Assembly (NCBI GenBank): GCA_964575715.1
Contig: CAZNSG010000139.1
Span: forward strand, 1-7,845
From: PNAI01 sp964575715
Lineage (GTDB): Bacteria; Pseudomonadota; Alphaproteobacteria; Rhizobiales; Xanthobacteraceae
Reading direction: 5' to 3'
DNA length: 7,845 nucleotides
This document shows positions 1 through 5,518 of the stretch, piece after piece (positions within the stretch are counted from its first letter, which is position 1; the number at the start of each line of letters is the position of its first letter). The notes beneath the pieces were generated by a model. It was not told where the DNA came from, ran no database searches, and saw nothing but the letters and a program-made list of their open reading frames with translations. The position numbers and the translations under genes were made by a program.

Positions 1-53
1 AATCGTCGGTGGCGGCACACCATGGCTAAAATGCTTGACGAAGGACATCAGAG

Positions 54-136
54 CGTAGCCCGGATGAGCGAAGCGATATCCGGGGCCAATCTCGCCGCAT
101 GTTAACCCGCATTTCGCTTCGCTCATGCGGGCTACG
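54..136. repeat. Long imperfect inverted repeat in intergenic DNA
   Basis: Two 23-base arms, 54-76 and 114-136, are reverse complements with a single mismatch (position 63). They are separated by 37 bases. The arms begin with CGTAGCCC and contain GAGCGAAGCGA. The element lies downstream of the HAD hydrolase gene, read on the minus strand, in a stretch (1-222) where I see no gene. Arms of this kind (GTAGCCCG.ATGAGCGAAGCGA) are familiar as dispersed intergenic repeats in Bradyrhizobium-like genomes, but this is from memory and copy number cannot be checked here. As RNA it would form a long hairpin on either strand. Confidence 0.75.
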
Positions 137-167
137 TACTCAGTCTCGCTTTCGCTCGACTTCGCCA

Positions 168-190
168 CCCTCTCCCGCAAGGGGAGAGGG
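168..190. repeat. Short GC-rich hairpin 3' of the HAD gene
   Basis: CCCTCTCCC (168-176) pairs perfectly with GGGAGAGGG (182-190) around a GCAAG loop. It begins 33 bases beyond the stop codon of the minus-strand HAD gene and could act as that gene's 3' hairpin. No run of T follows it on the minus strand, so a classical intrinsic terminator is not supported. On the plus strand it is followed by GAAAGAAAG. The same pattern, with the same GCAAG core, occurs at 5702-5725, so it is one module of a dispersed repeat family. Confidence 0.6.
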
Positions 191-222
191 GAAAGAAAGC
201 AAGCCCCACGCCCTGAAAAATG

Positions 223-879
223 CTACCAGCCGCGCAGCGCGGCGACGGTGCTTTTGAGTGCGCGCATGTCGGCGATGACGGCGCGCGCGCCGGCGTTCAT
301 GAGCAGGCTGTCGAGATTGGGTCCGGCGTGGCTGCCGCCGGCAAAGCCGATGGATACCATCCCGGCCGCGGCGGCAGCGGCGATCCCGGCGGGGGAATCC
401 TCCACCACGATGCATTGCGACGGCGTCACGCCCATGCGGCCGGCGACATAGAGGAAAAGATCGGGTGCCGGCTTGCCGCGCGGAACGTCATTGGCCGAAT
501 AGATATGGGGCTCGAAAAAACGCAGCAATCCCGTGATCTCCAGACTGATGCGGACGCGCTCGATGGTGGAGGAAGATGCCACGCATTTTGGCCCGCGCAG
601 CCAGGTGAGCGCGTAGTCCATGTGCCGCGTCGCACGCACCTCGGCGCGCAAACGTTGCACCGTCAGGGCGGTCACGACGGCGGCAAAATCCGGCGGCAGC
701 TTCTTGCGATAGGCCGCTTCAACCGCCGCGAACATGTCGGAGGGACGCCGCCCGGTGAAAAAACGCGAAACGAATTCTGGCATGAGAGGAAAGCCGGCGC
801 GGGTCAGCTCCTGCGCGGTCACTTCTGCCACGATTATTTCGCTATCGACGAGTACGCCATTACAATCAAAAATGACCAC
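223..879 (-). CDS. HAD-superfamily hydrolase (phosphatase/phosphoglucomutase-like)
   Basis: A 218-residue HAD hydrolase of the type with an alpha-helical cap inserted after motif I, as in phosphoglycolate phosphatase and beta-phosphoglucomutase. Motif I is VIFDCNGVLVDSE at residues 2-14, with the nucleophile Asp5. Motif II is the Ser cluster at 102-104 (VASSS). Motif III Lys136 lies in RGKPAPD, and motif IV is Glu160-Asp161 in VVEDSPAGI. The second Asp of motif I, normally the acid/base, is Asn7 here. I chose the GTG start because GGAGAGG lies just upstream at normal distance and the protein then begins directly at motif I. A longer frame runs to an ATG at 984 but adds no recognisable domain. 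The substrate cannot be told. The gene is 196 bp downstream of atpF on the same strand and may or may not be cotranscribed with it. Confidence 0.87.
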   Translation of the reverse strand: MVIFDCNGVLVDSEIIVAEVTAQELTRAGFPLMPEFVSRFFTGRRPSDMFAAVEAAYRKKLPPDFAAVVTALTVQRLRAEVRATRHMDYALTWLRGPKCVASSSTIERVRISLEITGLLRFFEPHIYSANDVPRGKPAPDLFLYVAGRMGVTPSQCIVVEDSPAGIAAAAAAGMVSIGFAGGSHAGPNLDSLLMNAGARAVIADMRALKSTVAALRGW

Positions 880-971
880 AAGGCCTCTCCATTCGGCCAC
901 AGGTCCGGCGCACGCCACATGTTTCGCCATGTGATCCGCAGGGCAAAAATATGGACATGGCGCGCACAGGA

Positions 972-999
972 AAAGACCACTCATCGGCGAGCAGTCTTT
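972..999 (-). terminator. Possible hairpin terminator after atpF
   Basis: AAAGAC (972-977) and GTCTTT (994-999) form a 6-bp stem. Inside it, a CTC/GAG stem is separated by a symmetric 2x2 internal loop, and the apical loop has six bases. It starts 77 bases past the atpF stop, between the F0 operon and the HAD gene. On the minus strand the 3' arm runs into only four T residues and the stem is modest, so termination is a weak inference. The rest of 880-1075 shows no gene. Confidence 0.3.
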
Positions 1000-1075
1000 G
1001 CGCAGGATTTTTACACAGATTTCTTTGAAATACTCGGGGAGGCAGTTAGGTGAATACCGCGCAATGAAAAAATTA

Positions 1076-1585
1076 TCAATTTAGGTTAAGTTTTTTGGCG
1101 GCGTCGACGATGCCCTGCGCAATGAGGCCGTCGGCCAGCTTGCCCTTAACCGTCTGGGTGAGAATCTGCTCGGCGGCGGCGGCGGCCGCTTCGGCGGCAG
1201 CCGAGCGTACGTCGGCAAGCGCCTGCGCCTCGGCTTGGTTAATCTTGGTTTCCGCCATCTTGGTGCGGCGGGCGACGAATTCCTCCATCGTGGTCCGGAC
1301 TTCGATCGCAAGGCGCTCGGCTTCGGCCTTGGCGCCGGCGATGATGCCGATGGCCTCCTGCTCGGCGTCGCGCTGCTTGCGCTGATACACGGCCAGGAGC
1401 TGCCCGGCCTCGTCGCGCAATCGACGGGCCTCGTCGAGTTCCGCTTTGATCGCGGCGCTGCGCTGATCGAGCGCGTCAACGATCTTTTGCACGGCGCCGA
1501 CATAGACGAGAATGCCGCAAAAGATCACGAATGCGACCGCCACCCAGAATTCCGGAGTTTGAATGATCGCAAGGAGACGTTGCAT
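1076..1585 (-). CDS. atpF: ATP synthase F0 subunit b
   Basis: Subunit b (169 aa), one half of the peripheral stalk that holds the F1 catalytic head against the membrane rotor. One N-terminal transmembrane helix (about residues 10-30) is followed by a long charged Ala/Glu/Arg/Lys helix covering almost all the rest, ending in LNLN. This is the standard b-subunit architecture and length. It is the last gene of the F0 operon, 14 bp after the b' gene, so the two stalk subunits are probably made together as a b-b' heterodimer, as in photosynthetic bacteria and other Alphaproteobacteria. It is assigned as b rather than b' from its position and its very short N-terminal segment before the membrane helix. 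Confidence 0.95.
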   Translation of the reverse strand: MQRLLAIIQTPEFWVAVAFVIFCGILVYVGAVQKIVDALDQRSAAIKAELDEARRLRDEAGQLLAVYQRKQRDAEQEAIGIIAGAKAEAERLAIEVRTTMEEFVARRTKMAETKINQAEAQALADVRSAAAEAAAAAAEQILTQTVKGKLADGLIAQGIVDAAKKLNLN

Positions 1586-1599
1586 CGTCGTTGGCTCTT

Positions 1600-2139
1600 T
1601 CAGCGCTTAAGCGCGCCGGTGACGGCGGCTTCGGCAGCGGCGGCGGTGGGGGCGGTGCCGGTCAGACGCTGCACGATGGCGGCCGCGGCCTCGGCTGCTA
1701 TGCCGTGCACATTGGCCATGGCGGCGTTCCTGGTCGCGACGATCGAGCGCTCGGCTTCGGCGAGCTTGGCATTGAGTTTGGCTTCGAGGGCGCGCCGGGC
1801 CTTTTCCGATTCGGCGTTGAGGCGCTCGCGGGCCGCGTTGGCCTCGGCCTGCGCGCGGTTGCGGGCGTCGGCGAGCGCCAGCTCGTAGGCCGCAAGCGCC
1901 GAATCCGACCGCTCCTTTAGCTTCGCCGCCTGCGCGAGGTCCCCGGATATGTGGTCACGCCGCGCCTGAATGATCGAGCCAACGCGCGGCAAGGCGAGTT
2001 TTGCTGCGATCAGATAGAGCGCAACAAAGCAGATCGTCAGCCAGAGCAGCTGAGAGGGGAAGTTTTCTGTCTGCAACGGCGGAAAAGTGACCTTAGGTGC
2101 CCCGGGCACCTCGGTATGAGCAGTGGTCGCTGTGGCCAT
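1600..2139 (-). CDS. atpF2: ATP synthase F0 subunit b' (second b-type subunit)
   Basis: A second b-type stalk subunit (179 aa), also called AtpG or b' in this group. The N-terminal segment (about residues 1-28, TFPPLQTENFPSQ) precedes a single membrane helix near residues 30-50. A PRV hinge at 51-53 and a long Ala-rich charged coiled coil follow. The N-terminal extension before the helix and the PPLQTENFPSQLLWL pattern are typical of alphaproteobacterial b'. I chose the ATG at 2139 because GGAG lies six bases upstream. A TTG two codons earlier directly abuts that GGAG and is unlikely to be the start. The gene lies 51 bp after atpE and 14 bp before atpF. It is encoded within the membrane-sector operon, so it should assemble with b in the peripheral stalk. 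Confidence 0.94.
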   Translation of the reverse strand: MATATTAHTEVPGAPKVTFPPLQTENFPSQLLWLTICFVALYLIAAKLALPRVGSIIQARRDHISGDLAQAAKLKERSDSALAAYELALADARNRAQAEANAARERLNAESEKARRALEAKLNAKLAEAERSIVATRNAAMANVHGIAAEAAAAIVQRLTGTAPTAAAAEAAVTGALKR

Positions 2140-2190
2140 CGCCAACTCCGGATCAGTGGATGGCTTACCGTCGCCCCGCCAGCTTACGGC

Positions 2191-2418
2191 TCAAACGCCG
2201 TACAGAAGCAAGAACGCTATGGCCAGGGAGAAAATGCCGAGCGCTTCGGTCACCGCAAAGCCCAACATGAGGCGGCCGAACTGGCCCTGCGCCGCGGAGG
2301 GGTTGCGCAGGGCGCCCGCGAGATAGTGACCAAAGATGGTGCCGACGCCGACGCCAGCGCCGCCCATGCCGATGCATGCGATACCCGCGCCGATATACTT
2401 CGCTGCCATTGGATCCAT
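2191..2418 (-). CDS. atpE: ATP synthase F0 subunit c
   Basis: The proteolipid subunit (75 aa) of the rotating c-ring. The first glycine-rich helix (GMGGAGVGVGTIFG, about residues 17-30) leads to the polar loop with the conserved Arg38-Asn39-Pro40 that contacts F1. The second helix carries the proton-binding carboxylate Glu58 in FAVTEALGIF. No Gln of the sodium-binding signature is evident in helix 1, which fits proton coupling. The start is well supported: AAGGAG lies seven bases upstream of ATG 2418. An internal ATG at 2409 is less likely. This is the best ribosome binding site seen in the operon, in keeping with the need for many c copies per complex. Confidence 0.97.
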   Translation of the reverse strand: MDPMAAKYIGAGIACIGMGGAGVGVGTIFGHYLAGALRNPSAAQGQFGRLMLGFAVTEALGIFSLAIAFLLLYGV

Positions 2419-2460
2419 CGTGAAGCTCCTTGTTCGAGGGGGTGGGAGGGTTCGGGCGCG

Positions 2461-3210
2461 TCAGTGGCCCGCATGCAGTGCGTCGTTGAGATAGATGCAG
2501 GTCAGAATGGCGAAGACATAGGCCTGCAGAAAGGCGATGAGAAACTCAAGCGCCGTAAGCGCGATGACGAGCGCCAGCGGAACTAACGCGCCGATCCAGC
2601 CGAAAAAACCGAACGCGCCGAGCATGGAGATGAATCCCGCGAAAACCTTGAGCGTAATGTGTCCAGCCAGCATGTTGGCGAACAGCCGCAGGCTGTGCGA
2701 GAGCGGTCGCGACAAGAACGACATGATCTCGATCGGCACAAGGAACGGCATGATGTACCAGGGAATATCGCTCGGGACGAACAACCTGAAGAAATGCAAG
2801 CCGTTTTTCCAGATGCCATAGATGATGACCGTGAAGAACACCAGGAGAGCCAACGCAGCGGTGACGATGAGGTGACTGGTTACAGTGAATGTGTAGGGAA
2901 TCATCCCGATCATGTTGGCGAAAAAAATGAACATGAAAAGCGAGAATACGAGCGGAAAGAATCGCATCCCTTCCTCGCCGATAGTGCTGCGTATCGTGTC
3001 GGCGATGAAGTCGTAGGATATCTCAGCGAGCGATTGCAGACGATCGGGAACAAGGCGCCGCTTGGTCGTGGTCGCAAGCATGAGCGCAGCGGTCAGCAAG
3101 ACCGCGAGCGCCATGTAGAAGGCTGAATTGGTAAAGTGGATTTCTGCGCCGCCGATCTTTCCGAGCGGAAAGAACCTGACGATCTCGAATTGCTGGATTG
3201 GATCAGCCAT
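2461..3210 (-). CDS. atpB: ATP synthase F0 subunit a
   Basis: Subunit a (249 aa), the membrane stator that forms the two proton half-channels beside the c-ring. The hallmark segment SHSLRLFANMLAGH at about 171-184 contains the essential Arg175 (equivalent to E. coli Arg210) and Asn178. The last helix holds Glu222 and Gln229 in ALEFLIAFLQAYVFAIL, matching the conserved Glu/Gln positions. Several hydrophobic helices are visible from residue 30 onward. The length matches alphaproteobacterial homologues. The ribosome binding site is weak (GGA about 11 bases upstream). The gene sits 60 bp after atpI and 42 bp before atpE. Confidence 0.97.
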   Translation of the reverse strand: MADPIQQFEIVRFFPLGKIGGAEIHFTNSAFYMALAVLLTAALMLATTTKRRLVPDRLQSLAEISYDFIADTIRSTIGEEGMRFFPLVFSLFMFIFFANMIGMIPYTFTVTSHLIVTAALALLVFFTVIIYGIWKNGLHFFRLFVPSDIPWYIMPFLVPIEIMSFLSRPLSHSLRLFANMLAGHITLKVFAGFISMLGAFGFFGWIGALVPLALVIALTALEFLIAFLQAYVFAILTCIYLNDALHAGH

Positions 3211-3270
3211 CGCGGCGGTGGTCCGTTTTCATATCGCCGCCCCAGTGCGGCGTTGTGGTAGCGGCCGGCA

Positions 3271-3636
3271 TCATTGCTCGCCGTCGGGAGACTTGCGTTT
3301 CGCCATCGATTCAGTTGCCCGGACGATGCTCAACACACCGCCGGCAAAGCCGAGAAACAGAAAGACAATGAGCCCCCACGGCGAAATTCCGAGCCAGCGG
3401 TCAAGAAACCATCCGATCACGGCTCCGACCAGAACGCCTGCCACCAGCTCTGAGGAGAGTCGCAGGCCACGGGCAAGCTCCGACGCATCGGAGGTCTGGC
3501 CTGTTTTGGACGCAGGCTCAGTTGCCTTGCTGGCCACTTTTTGGTCGAGCCGTTCGCCGAGACGGTCAAGCCTCGCAGCGAGGGCGGCCTCCTCGGCCGA
3601 CCGGTCGCTGTTTTCGCCCTGTTTGCGTGTGCCCAT
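3271..3636 (-). CDS. atpI: ATP synthase accessory protein I
   Basis: A 121-residue AtpI of the F0F1 'ATPase gene 1' type, a small membrane protein thought to help c-ring assembly or ion supply. The N-terminal half is charged and probably helical (residues 12-45). Two hydrophobic helices follow at about 62-79 and 86-106, joined by the family signature GWFLDRWLGISPWG. The tail is basic. The first gene of F0 operons in this group is usually atpI. The frame is open further upstream to an ATG at 3804. I chose 3636 because the upstream extension looks non-coding and a promoter lies inside it (3701-3729), which would leave a 5' leader of nearly 60 bases. The ribosome binding site at 3636 is weak, so the exact start is less sure than the identity. 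Confidence 0.9.
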   Translation of the reverse strand: MGTRKQGENSDRSAEEAALAARLDRLGERLDQKVASKATEPASKTGQTSDASELARGLRLSSELVAGVLVGAVIGWFLDRWLGISPWGLIVFLFLGFAGGVLSIVRATESMAKRKSPDGEQ

Positions 3637-3700
3637 GTGCTCGACACTCGCAATACCAAGCAATTGCAGTGAAATCCTGTCGCCCCCGAAAGCCGCGCGG

Positions 3701-3729
3701 ACCATAATGTTTGGGGCATAGCGAGTCAA
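3701..3729 (-). promoter_or_regulatory. Sigma70-type promoter of the F0 operon
   Basis: On the minus strand, TTGACT (3729-3724; five of six matches to the -35 consensus) is followed by exactly 17 bases and then TATGGT (3706-3701; four of six to the -10 consensus). Transcription would start near 3694, leaving a leader of about 58 bases before the atpI ATG. The element lies in the 283-bp divergent region between atpI and the exported-protein gene (3637-3919). I could not identify an equally good promoter for the rightward gene, nor an operator. Confidence 0.6.
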
Positions 3730-3919
3730 GAAAACCACCACACCAGGCGAAAAGCCAGAAATAGCTGTGGGATCAGGCGTTTCCGGCCAAAATCGAGGGT
3801 CCAAAAGACGCGCGTGCAGGTAACGTCAGGGCCGGCGGCGATGCTAGCTTGTTGCCTCTCTTAATGCTGCCGCAAGCGTGTTGCTCCATAGGGGCGGCGC
3901 TTAAGGCATGGAGGAGACC

Positions 3920-4381
3920 ATGTTACGCACATTCTTTGCCATTGTTATCGTCGGCTTCGCATTGTCCGGGGCACCCGCGGGCGCGCAGGAAGCGGCGGGC
4001 CCTTCCGATAGCGCTCGCTACACGTTCCACCGCGTGCAGGACACTTTTCTCCGCCTCGACGCCGGCAGCGGGCAGGTTTCGCATTGCGGCTGGACCTCAT
4101 CCGGCTGGTTCTGCCGGGTAGTGCCGGACGAGCGCATGGCGCTGGAGAGCGAGATCGCCCGCCTACAGACCGGCAATATGGCGCTCAAGAAAGAACTGCT
4201 CGCGCGCGGTCTGCCGTTGCCGGATGGCATCAAGGCCGACCCGCCGGCGGCGCGGGACAACGAGGTGAAATTGCCAAGCGACGCCGAGCTCGATCGCATG
4301 CTGGGGTTCATGGAAAAGGTCTGGCGGCGGATGGTTGAAATGATGATGAATATGCAGCGGGACATGCTGCGCAAGAGTTAG
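3920..4381 (+). CDS. Small exported protein with Cys pair and Met-rich C-terminal helix
   Basis: I do not recognise a named family, though the core YTFHRVQDTFLRLDAGSGQVSHC resembles uncharacterised exported proteins I associate with Rhizobiales. The 153-residue product starts with a clear signal peptide: hydrophobic core at residues 4-19 and likely cleavage after Ala-Gly-Ala at 22. The mature part has Cys56 and Cys65 in HCGWTSSGWFC, which could form a periplasmic disulfide. A coiled-coil-like stretch at about 72-97 follows, then a Pro-rich linker near 98-112, and a C-terminal amphipathic helix with eight Met in residues 127-149. The start at 3920 is chosen because GGAGGAG ends three bases upstream. 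An in-frame ATG at 3908 overlaps that site. The gene is divergent from the F0 operon. A palindrome begins within a few bases of its stop. Confidence 0.8.
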   Translation: MLRTFFAIVIVGFALSGAPAGAQEAAGPSDSARYTFHRVQDTFLRLDAGSGQVSHCGWTSSGWFCRVVPDERMALESEIARLQTGNMALKKELLARGLPLPDGIKADPPAARDNEVKLPSDAELDRMLGFMEKVWRRMVEMMMNMQRDMLRKS

Positions 4382-4382
4382 T

Positions 4383-4448
4383 GTCCTGAATCCGAAGTTC
4401 GCTTATATTCTCAGCAATCCCGTTAGCGAACTTCGGATTCGAAAGGAC
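4383..4448. repeat. Perfect 15-bp inverted repeat abutting a stop codon
   Basis: GAATCCGAAGTTCGC (4388-4402) is exactly repeated in inverted form at 4426-4440, with a 23-base loop. The stem continues outward as GTCCT/AGGAC (4383-4387 with 4444-4448) after a 3-base bulge on the right side. It starts one base after the stop codon of the exported-protein gene, so it should fold in that mRNA's 3' end and may stabilise or terminate it. No T run follows it, so termination would not be the classical intrinsic type. It shares the core GAAGTTC with the element at 4679-4755. Confidence 0.85.
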
Positions 4449-4462
4449 AGTTGCAATGTATA

Positions 4463-4673
4463 ATACCAACCCTCACAATTGGTCATTCCGGCCGAGCCGC
4501 GATCCAAGTCGGCCTTGGCCGACTTGGAATCTTCTGCAATCCGATCTCGGGTAAACCCGAGATCGGTGGCGAGAGCCGGAATCCATAACCACCGACCGTG
4601 ATTATGGATTCCGAGCTCGCGGGCTTATGCCCGCGCCCCGGAATGACGAGTCAGAATTTATGCAAGTTGGTAT
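4463..4673. repeat. Cloverleaf-like composite palindromic element (MITE-like)
   Basis: Terminal ATACCAAC (4463-4470) and GTTGGTAT (4666-4673) are 8-bp inverted repeats. Inside, GTCATTCCGG (4482-4491) pairs with CCGGAATGAC (4638-4647). Enclosed are four hairpins in series: 4504-4514 with 4517-4527 (11 bp); 4541-4551 with 4556-4566 (11 bp, TAAA loop); 4577-4588 with 4602-4613 (12 bp); and 4618-4624 with 4629-4635 (7 bp). No reading frame inside looks coding. The terminal inverted repeats and size (about 211 bp) suit a non-autonomous mobile element, but I see no convincing target-site duplication beyond the AT-rich flanks. Similar GTCATTCCGG...CCGGAATGAC elements are, from memory, widespread in Alphaproteobacteria. 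Confidence 0.75.
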
Positions 4674-4678
4674 AATTC

Positions 4679-4755
4679 TAGTGTGGCTTTGGTTCAGAAG
4701 TTCTCTTGCCGGACTCAGAGGCGGGGATGAAGGGAACTTCTGAACCACCACACTA
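4679..4755. repeat. Two-tier inverted repeat just upstream of the YjbQ-family gene
   Basis: TAGTGTGG (4679-4686) pairs with CCACACTA (4748-4755), and GGTTCAGAAGTTC (4691-4703) pairs with GAACTTCTGAACC (4734-4746), both perfectly. The two stems are separated by a small asymmetric internal loop (4 bases against 1). The apical loop is 30 bases. The right arm ends two bases before the GGAG ribosome binding site of the next gene, so the folded RNA could influence its translation. It may equally be a neutral insertion. It shares GAAGTTC with the palindrome at 4388-4440. Confidence 0.8.
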
Positions 4756-4766
4756 ATGGAGCCTGC

Positions 4767-5228
4767 ATGGTCGGCCGCCTGTCAGCGATCAAGAGCGTTA
4801 TTCCGGAGCTGATGACGAGCGCGGCACTCATCGTCGAGACGAAGGGGCAGGGGTTTTCCGAGATTACTCAGGAGGTTTCGAGCTTCGTCCAGGCGAGCGG
4901 GGCAAAGGATGGCGTGCTCTTTATCTATCTGCGCCACACCTCGGCCTCGCTGGTTATCCAGGAAAATGCCGATCCCGATGTGCAGATTGATCTTGCCGCC
5001 GCGCTCGATCAACTGGCACCAGCGGATGCGCCTTGGGTGCATAAGGTCGAAGGCCCGGACGACATGCCGGCGCATGTCAAGGCCATGCTCACGGGCGTCT
5101 CGCTGCATATTCCGGTGACCGATGGCAAGCCGGCCTTGGGAACCTGGCAAGGCGTCTATCTGATCGAGCATCGCAGTCAGCCGCACAAGCGTGAATTGAT
5201 TTTGCAGTTCATCGGGAGCCGGCGGTAG
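4767..5228 (+). CDS. YjbQ/UPF0047 family protein
   Basis: A 153-residue member of the YjbQ (UPF0047) family, small soluble proteins annotated as 'secondary thiamine-phosphate synthase enzyme' from weak activity in E. coli YjbQ; the real role is unsettled. Hallmarks are all present: HTSASLVIQENADPDV at about 57-72 with His57, Asn67 and Asp69; His92; GPDDMPAHVKAML at 96-108 with His103; and GTWQGVYLIEHR at 125-136 with Glu134, His135 and Arg136. The conserved His residues suit a metal- or phosphate-binding active site. The start at 4767 has GGAG five bases upstream. An in-frame ATG at 4812, also preceded by GGAG, would remove 15 poorly conserved residues and cannot be excluded. The gene stands alone between repeat-filled spacers and converges on dapE. 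Confidence 0.93.
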   Translation: MVGRLSAIKSVIPELMTSAALIVETKGQGFSEITQEVSSFVQASGAKDGVLFIYLRHTSASLVIQENADPDVQIDLAAALDQLAPADAPWVHKVEGPDDMPAHVKAMLTGVSLHIPVTDGKPALGTWQGVYLIEHRSQPHKRELILQFIGSRR

Positions 5229-5361
5229 GGCAAATTGCTTCAAGGTGCTTTTTGAGCGCATGGCGCTTGTGCCTTCGCTAAAGCTTCCGCCTTCGCTCTT
5301 CCGCCTCCGCTCTTCGAGCTTCGGCGGACAAGCCGGGCGGAGTTTACCATCGGGCCGGCCA

Positions 5362-5387
5362 CCGATCTCGGGTTTACCCGAGATTGG
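5362..5387. repeat. Hairpin sharing a module with the 4463-4673 element
   Basis: ATCTCGGGT (5365-5373) pairs with ACCCGAGAT (5376-5384), and the stem extends outward as CCG with TGG, including one G-T pair (5362-5364 with 5385-5387). Apart from the central bases it matches the hairpin at 4541-4566 (CCGATCTCGGG / CCCGAGATCGG). The same palindrome is thus present twice within 1 kb in different surroundings. Confidence 0.75.
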
Positions 5388-5399
5388 AAAGTTTGGATT

Positions 5400-5425
5400 C
5401 CCAGATCGGTCAAGGCCGATCTGGG
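5400..5425. repeat. Hairpin 13 bases after the previous one
   Basis: CCCAGATCGG (5400-5409) and CCGATCTGGG (5416-5425) form a perfect 10-bp stem with a TCAAGG loop. The stem has the same general sequence type (CC.AGATCGG/CCGATCT.GG) as the neighbouring hairpin and the one at 4541-4566, suggesting related palindromic modules. It lies in the convergent spacer between the YjbQ gene and dapE. Confidence 0.7.
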
Positions 5426-5518
5426 TGCGCCGGCATCAAAAATACGGGGCGGAGAACTATGCGCGCAGTGCGCGCGGACTACGCTCGACGCGCGATGCGT
5501 GTGCGTTGGCTTACTTAT

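Larger units (their letters stand above)
5229..5510. other. Gene-free spacer after the YjbQ gene, pyrimidine-rich repeats
   Basis: I see no credible gene here; the open frames show no family signature and overlap repeats. The part at 5273-5320 is made of imperfect iterations of CTTCGCT/CTTCCGCC-like units on the plus strand. Two clear hairpins follow and are listed separately. From 5461 the sequence is rich in CGCG runs up to the composite element that begins near 5519. Confidence 0.5.

Noticed and set aside
1..48. Start of a minus-strand gene at ATG 48 running off the left edge
   Set aside because: Only 16 codons are visible, with no recognisable sequence or ribosome binding site; cannot be supported.
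220..1053. Long plus-strand reading frame (277 codons) antisense to the HAD gene
   Set aside because: Its sequence shows no family signature and it is the complement of a gene with all HAD motifs. High GC content keeps the antisense frames open.
1235..1888. Plus-strand frame opposite the two b-type subunit genes
   Set aside because: Low-complexity Ala/Arg/Ser translation antisense to clear atpF and b' genes.
2140..2190. Hairpin after atpE that might adjust subunit c output
   Set aside because: GTAAGC occurs twice but as a direct repeat; I found no convincing stem in the 51 bases.
1951..2586. Plus-strand frame opposite b', atpE and the 3' end of atpB
   Set aside because: It crosses gene boundaries on the other strand and has no recognisable domain.
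2659..3126. Plus-strand frame opposite atpB, rich in charged residues
   Set aside because: The charged composition is what the complement of a membrane protein gene gives; atpB itself is certain.
3637..3804. N-terminal extension of atpI
   Set aside because: It contains a good promoter, resembles no AtpI N terminus and has no clear ribosome binding site at its ATG.
4482..4647. tRNA or tmRNA suggested by the cloverleaf arrangement
   Set aside because: Stem lengths (7-12 bp), absence of T-loop and CCA-end features, and terminal inverted repeats do not fit a tRNA.
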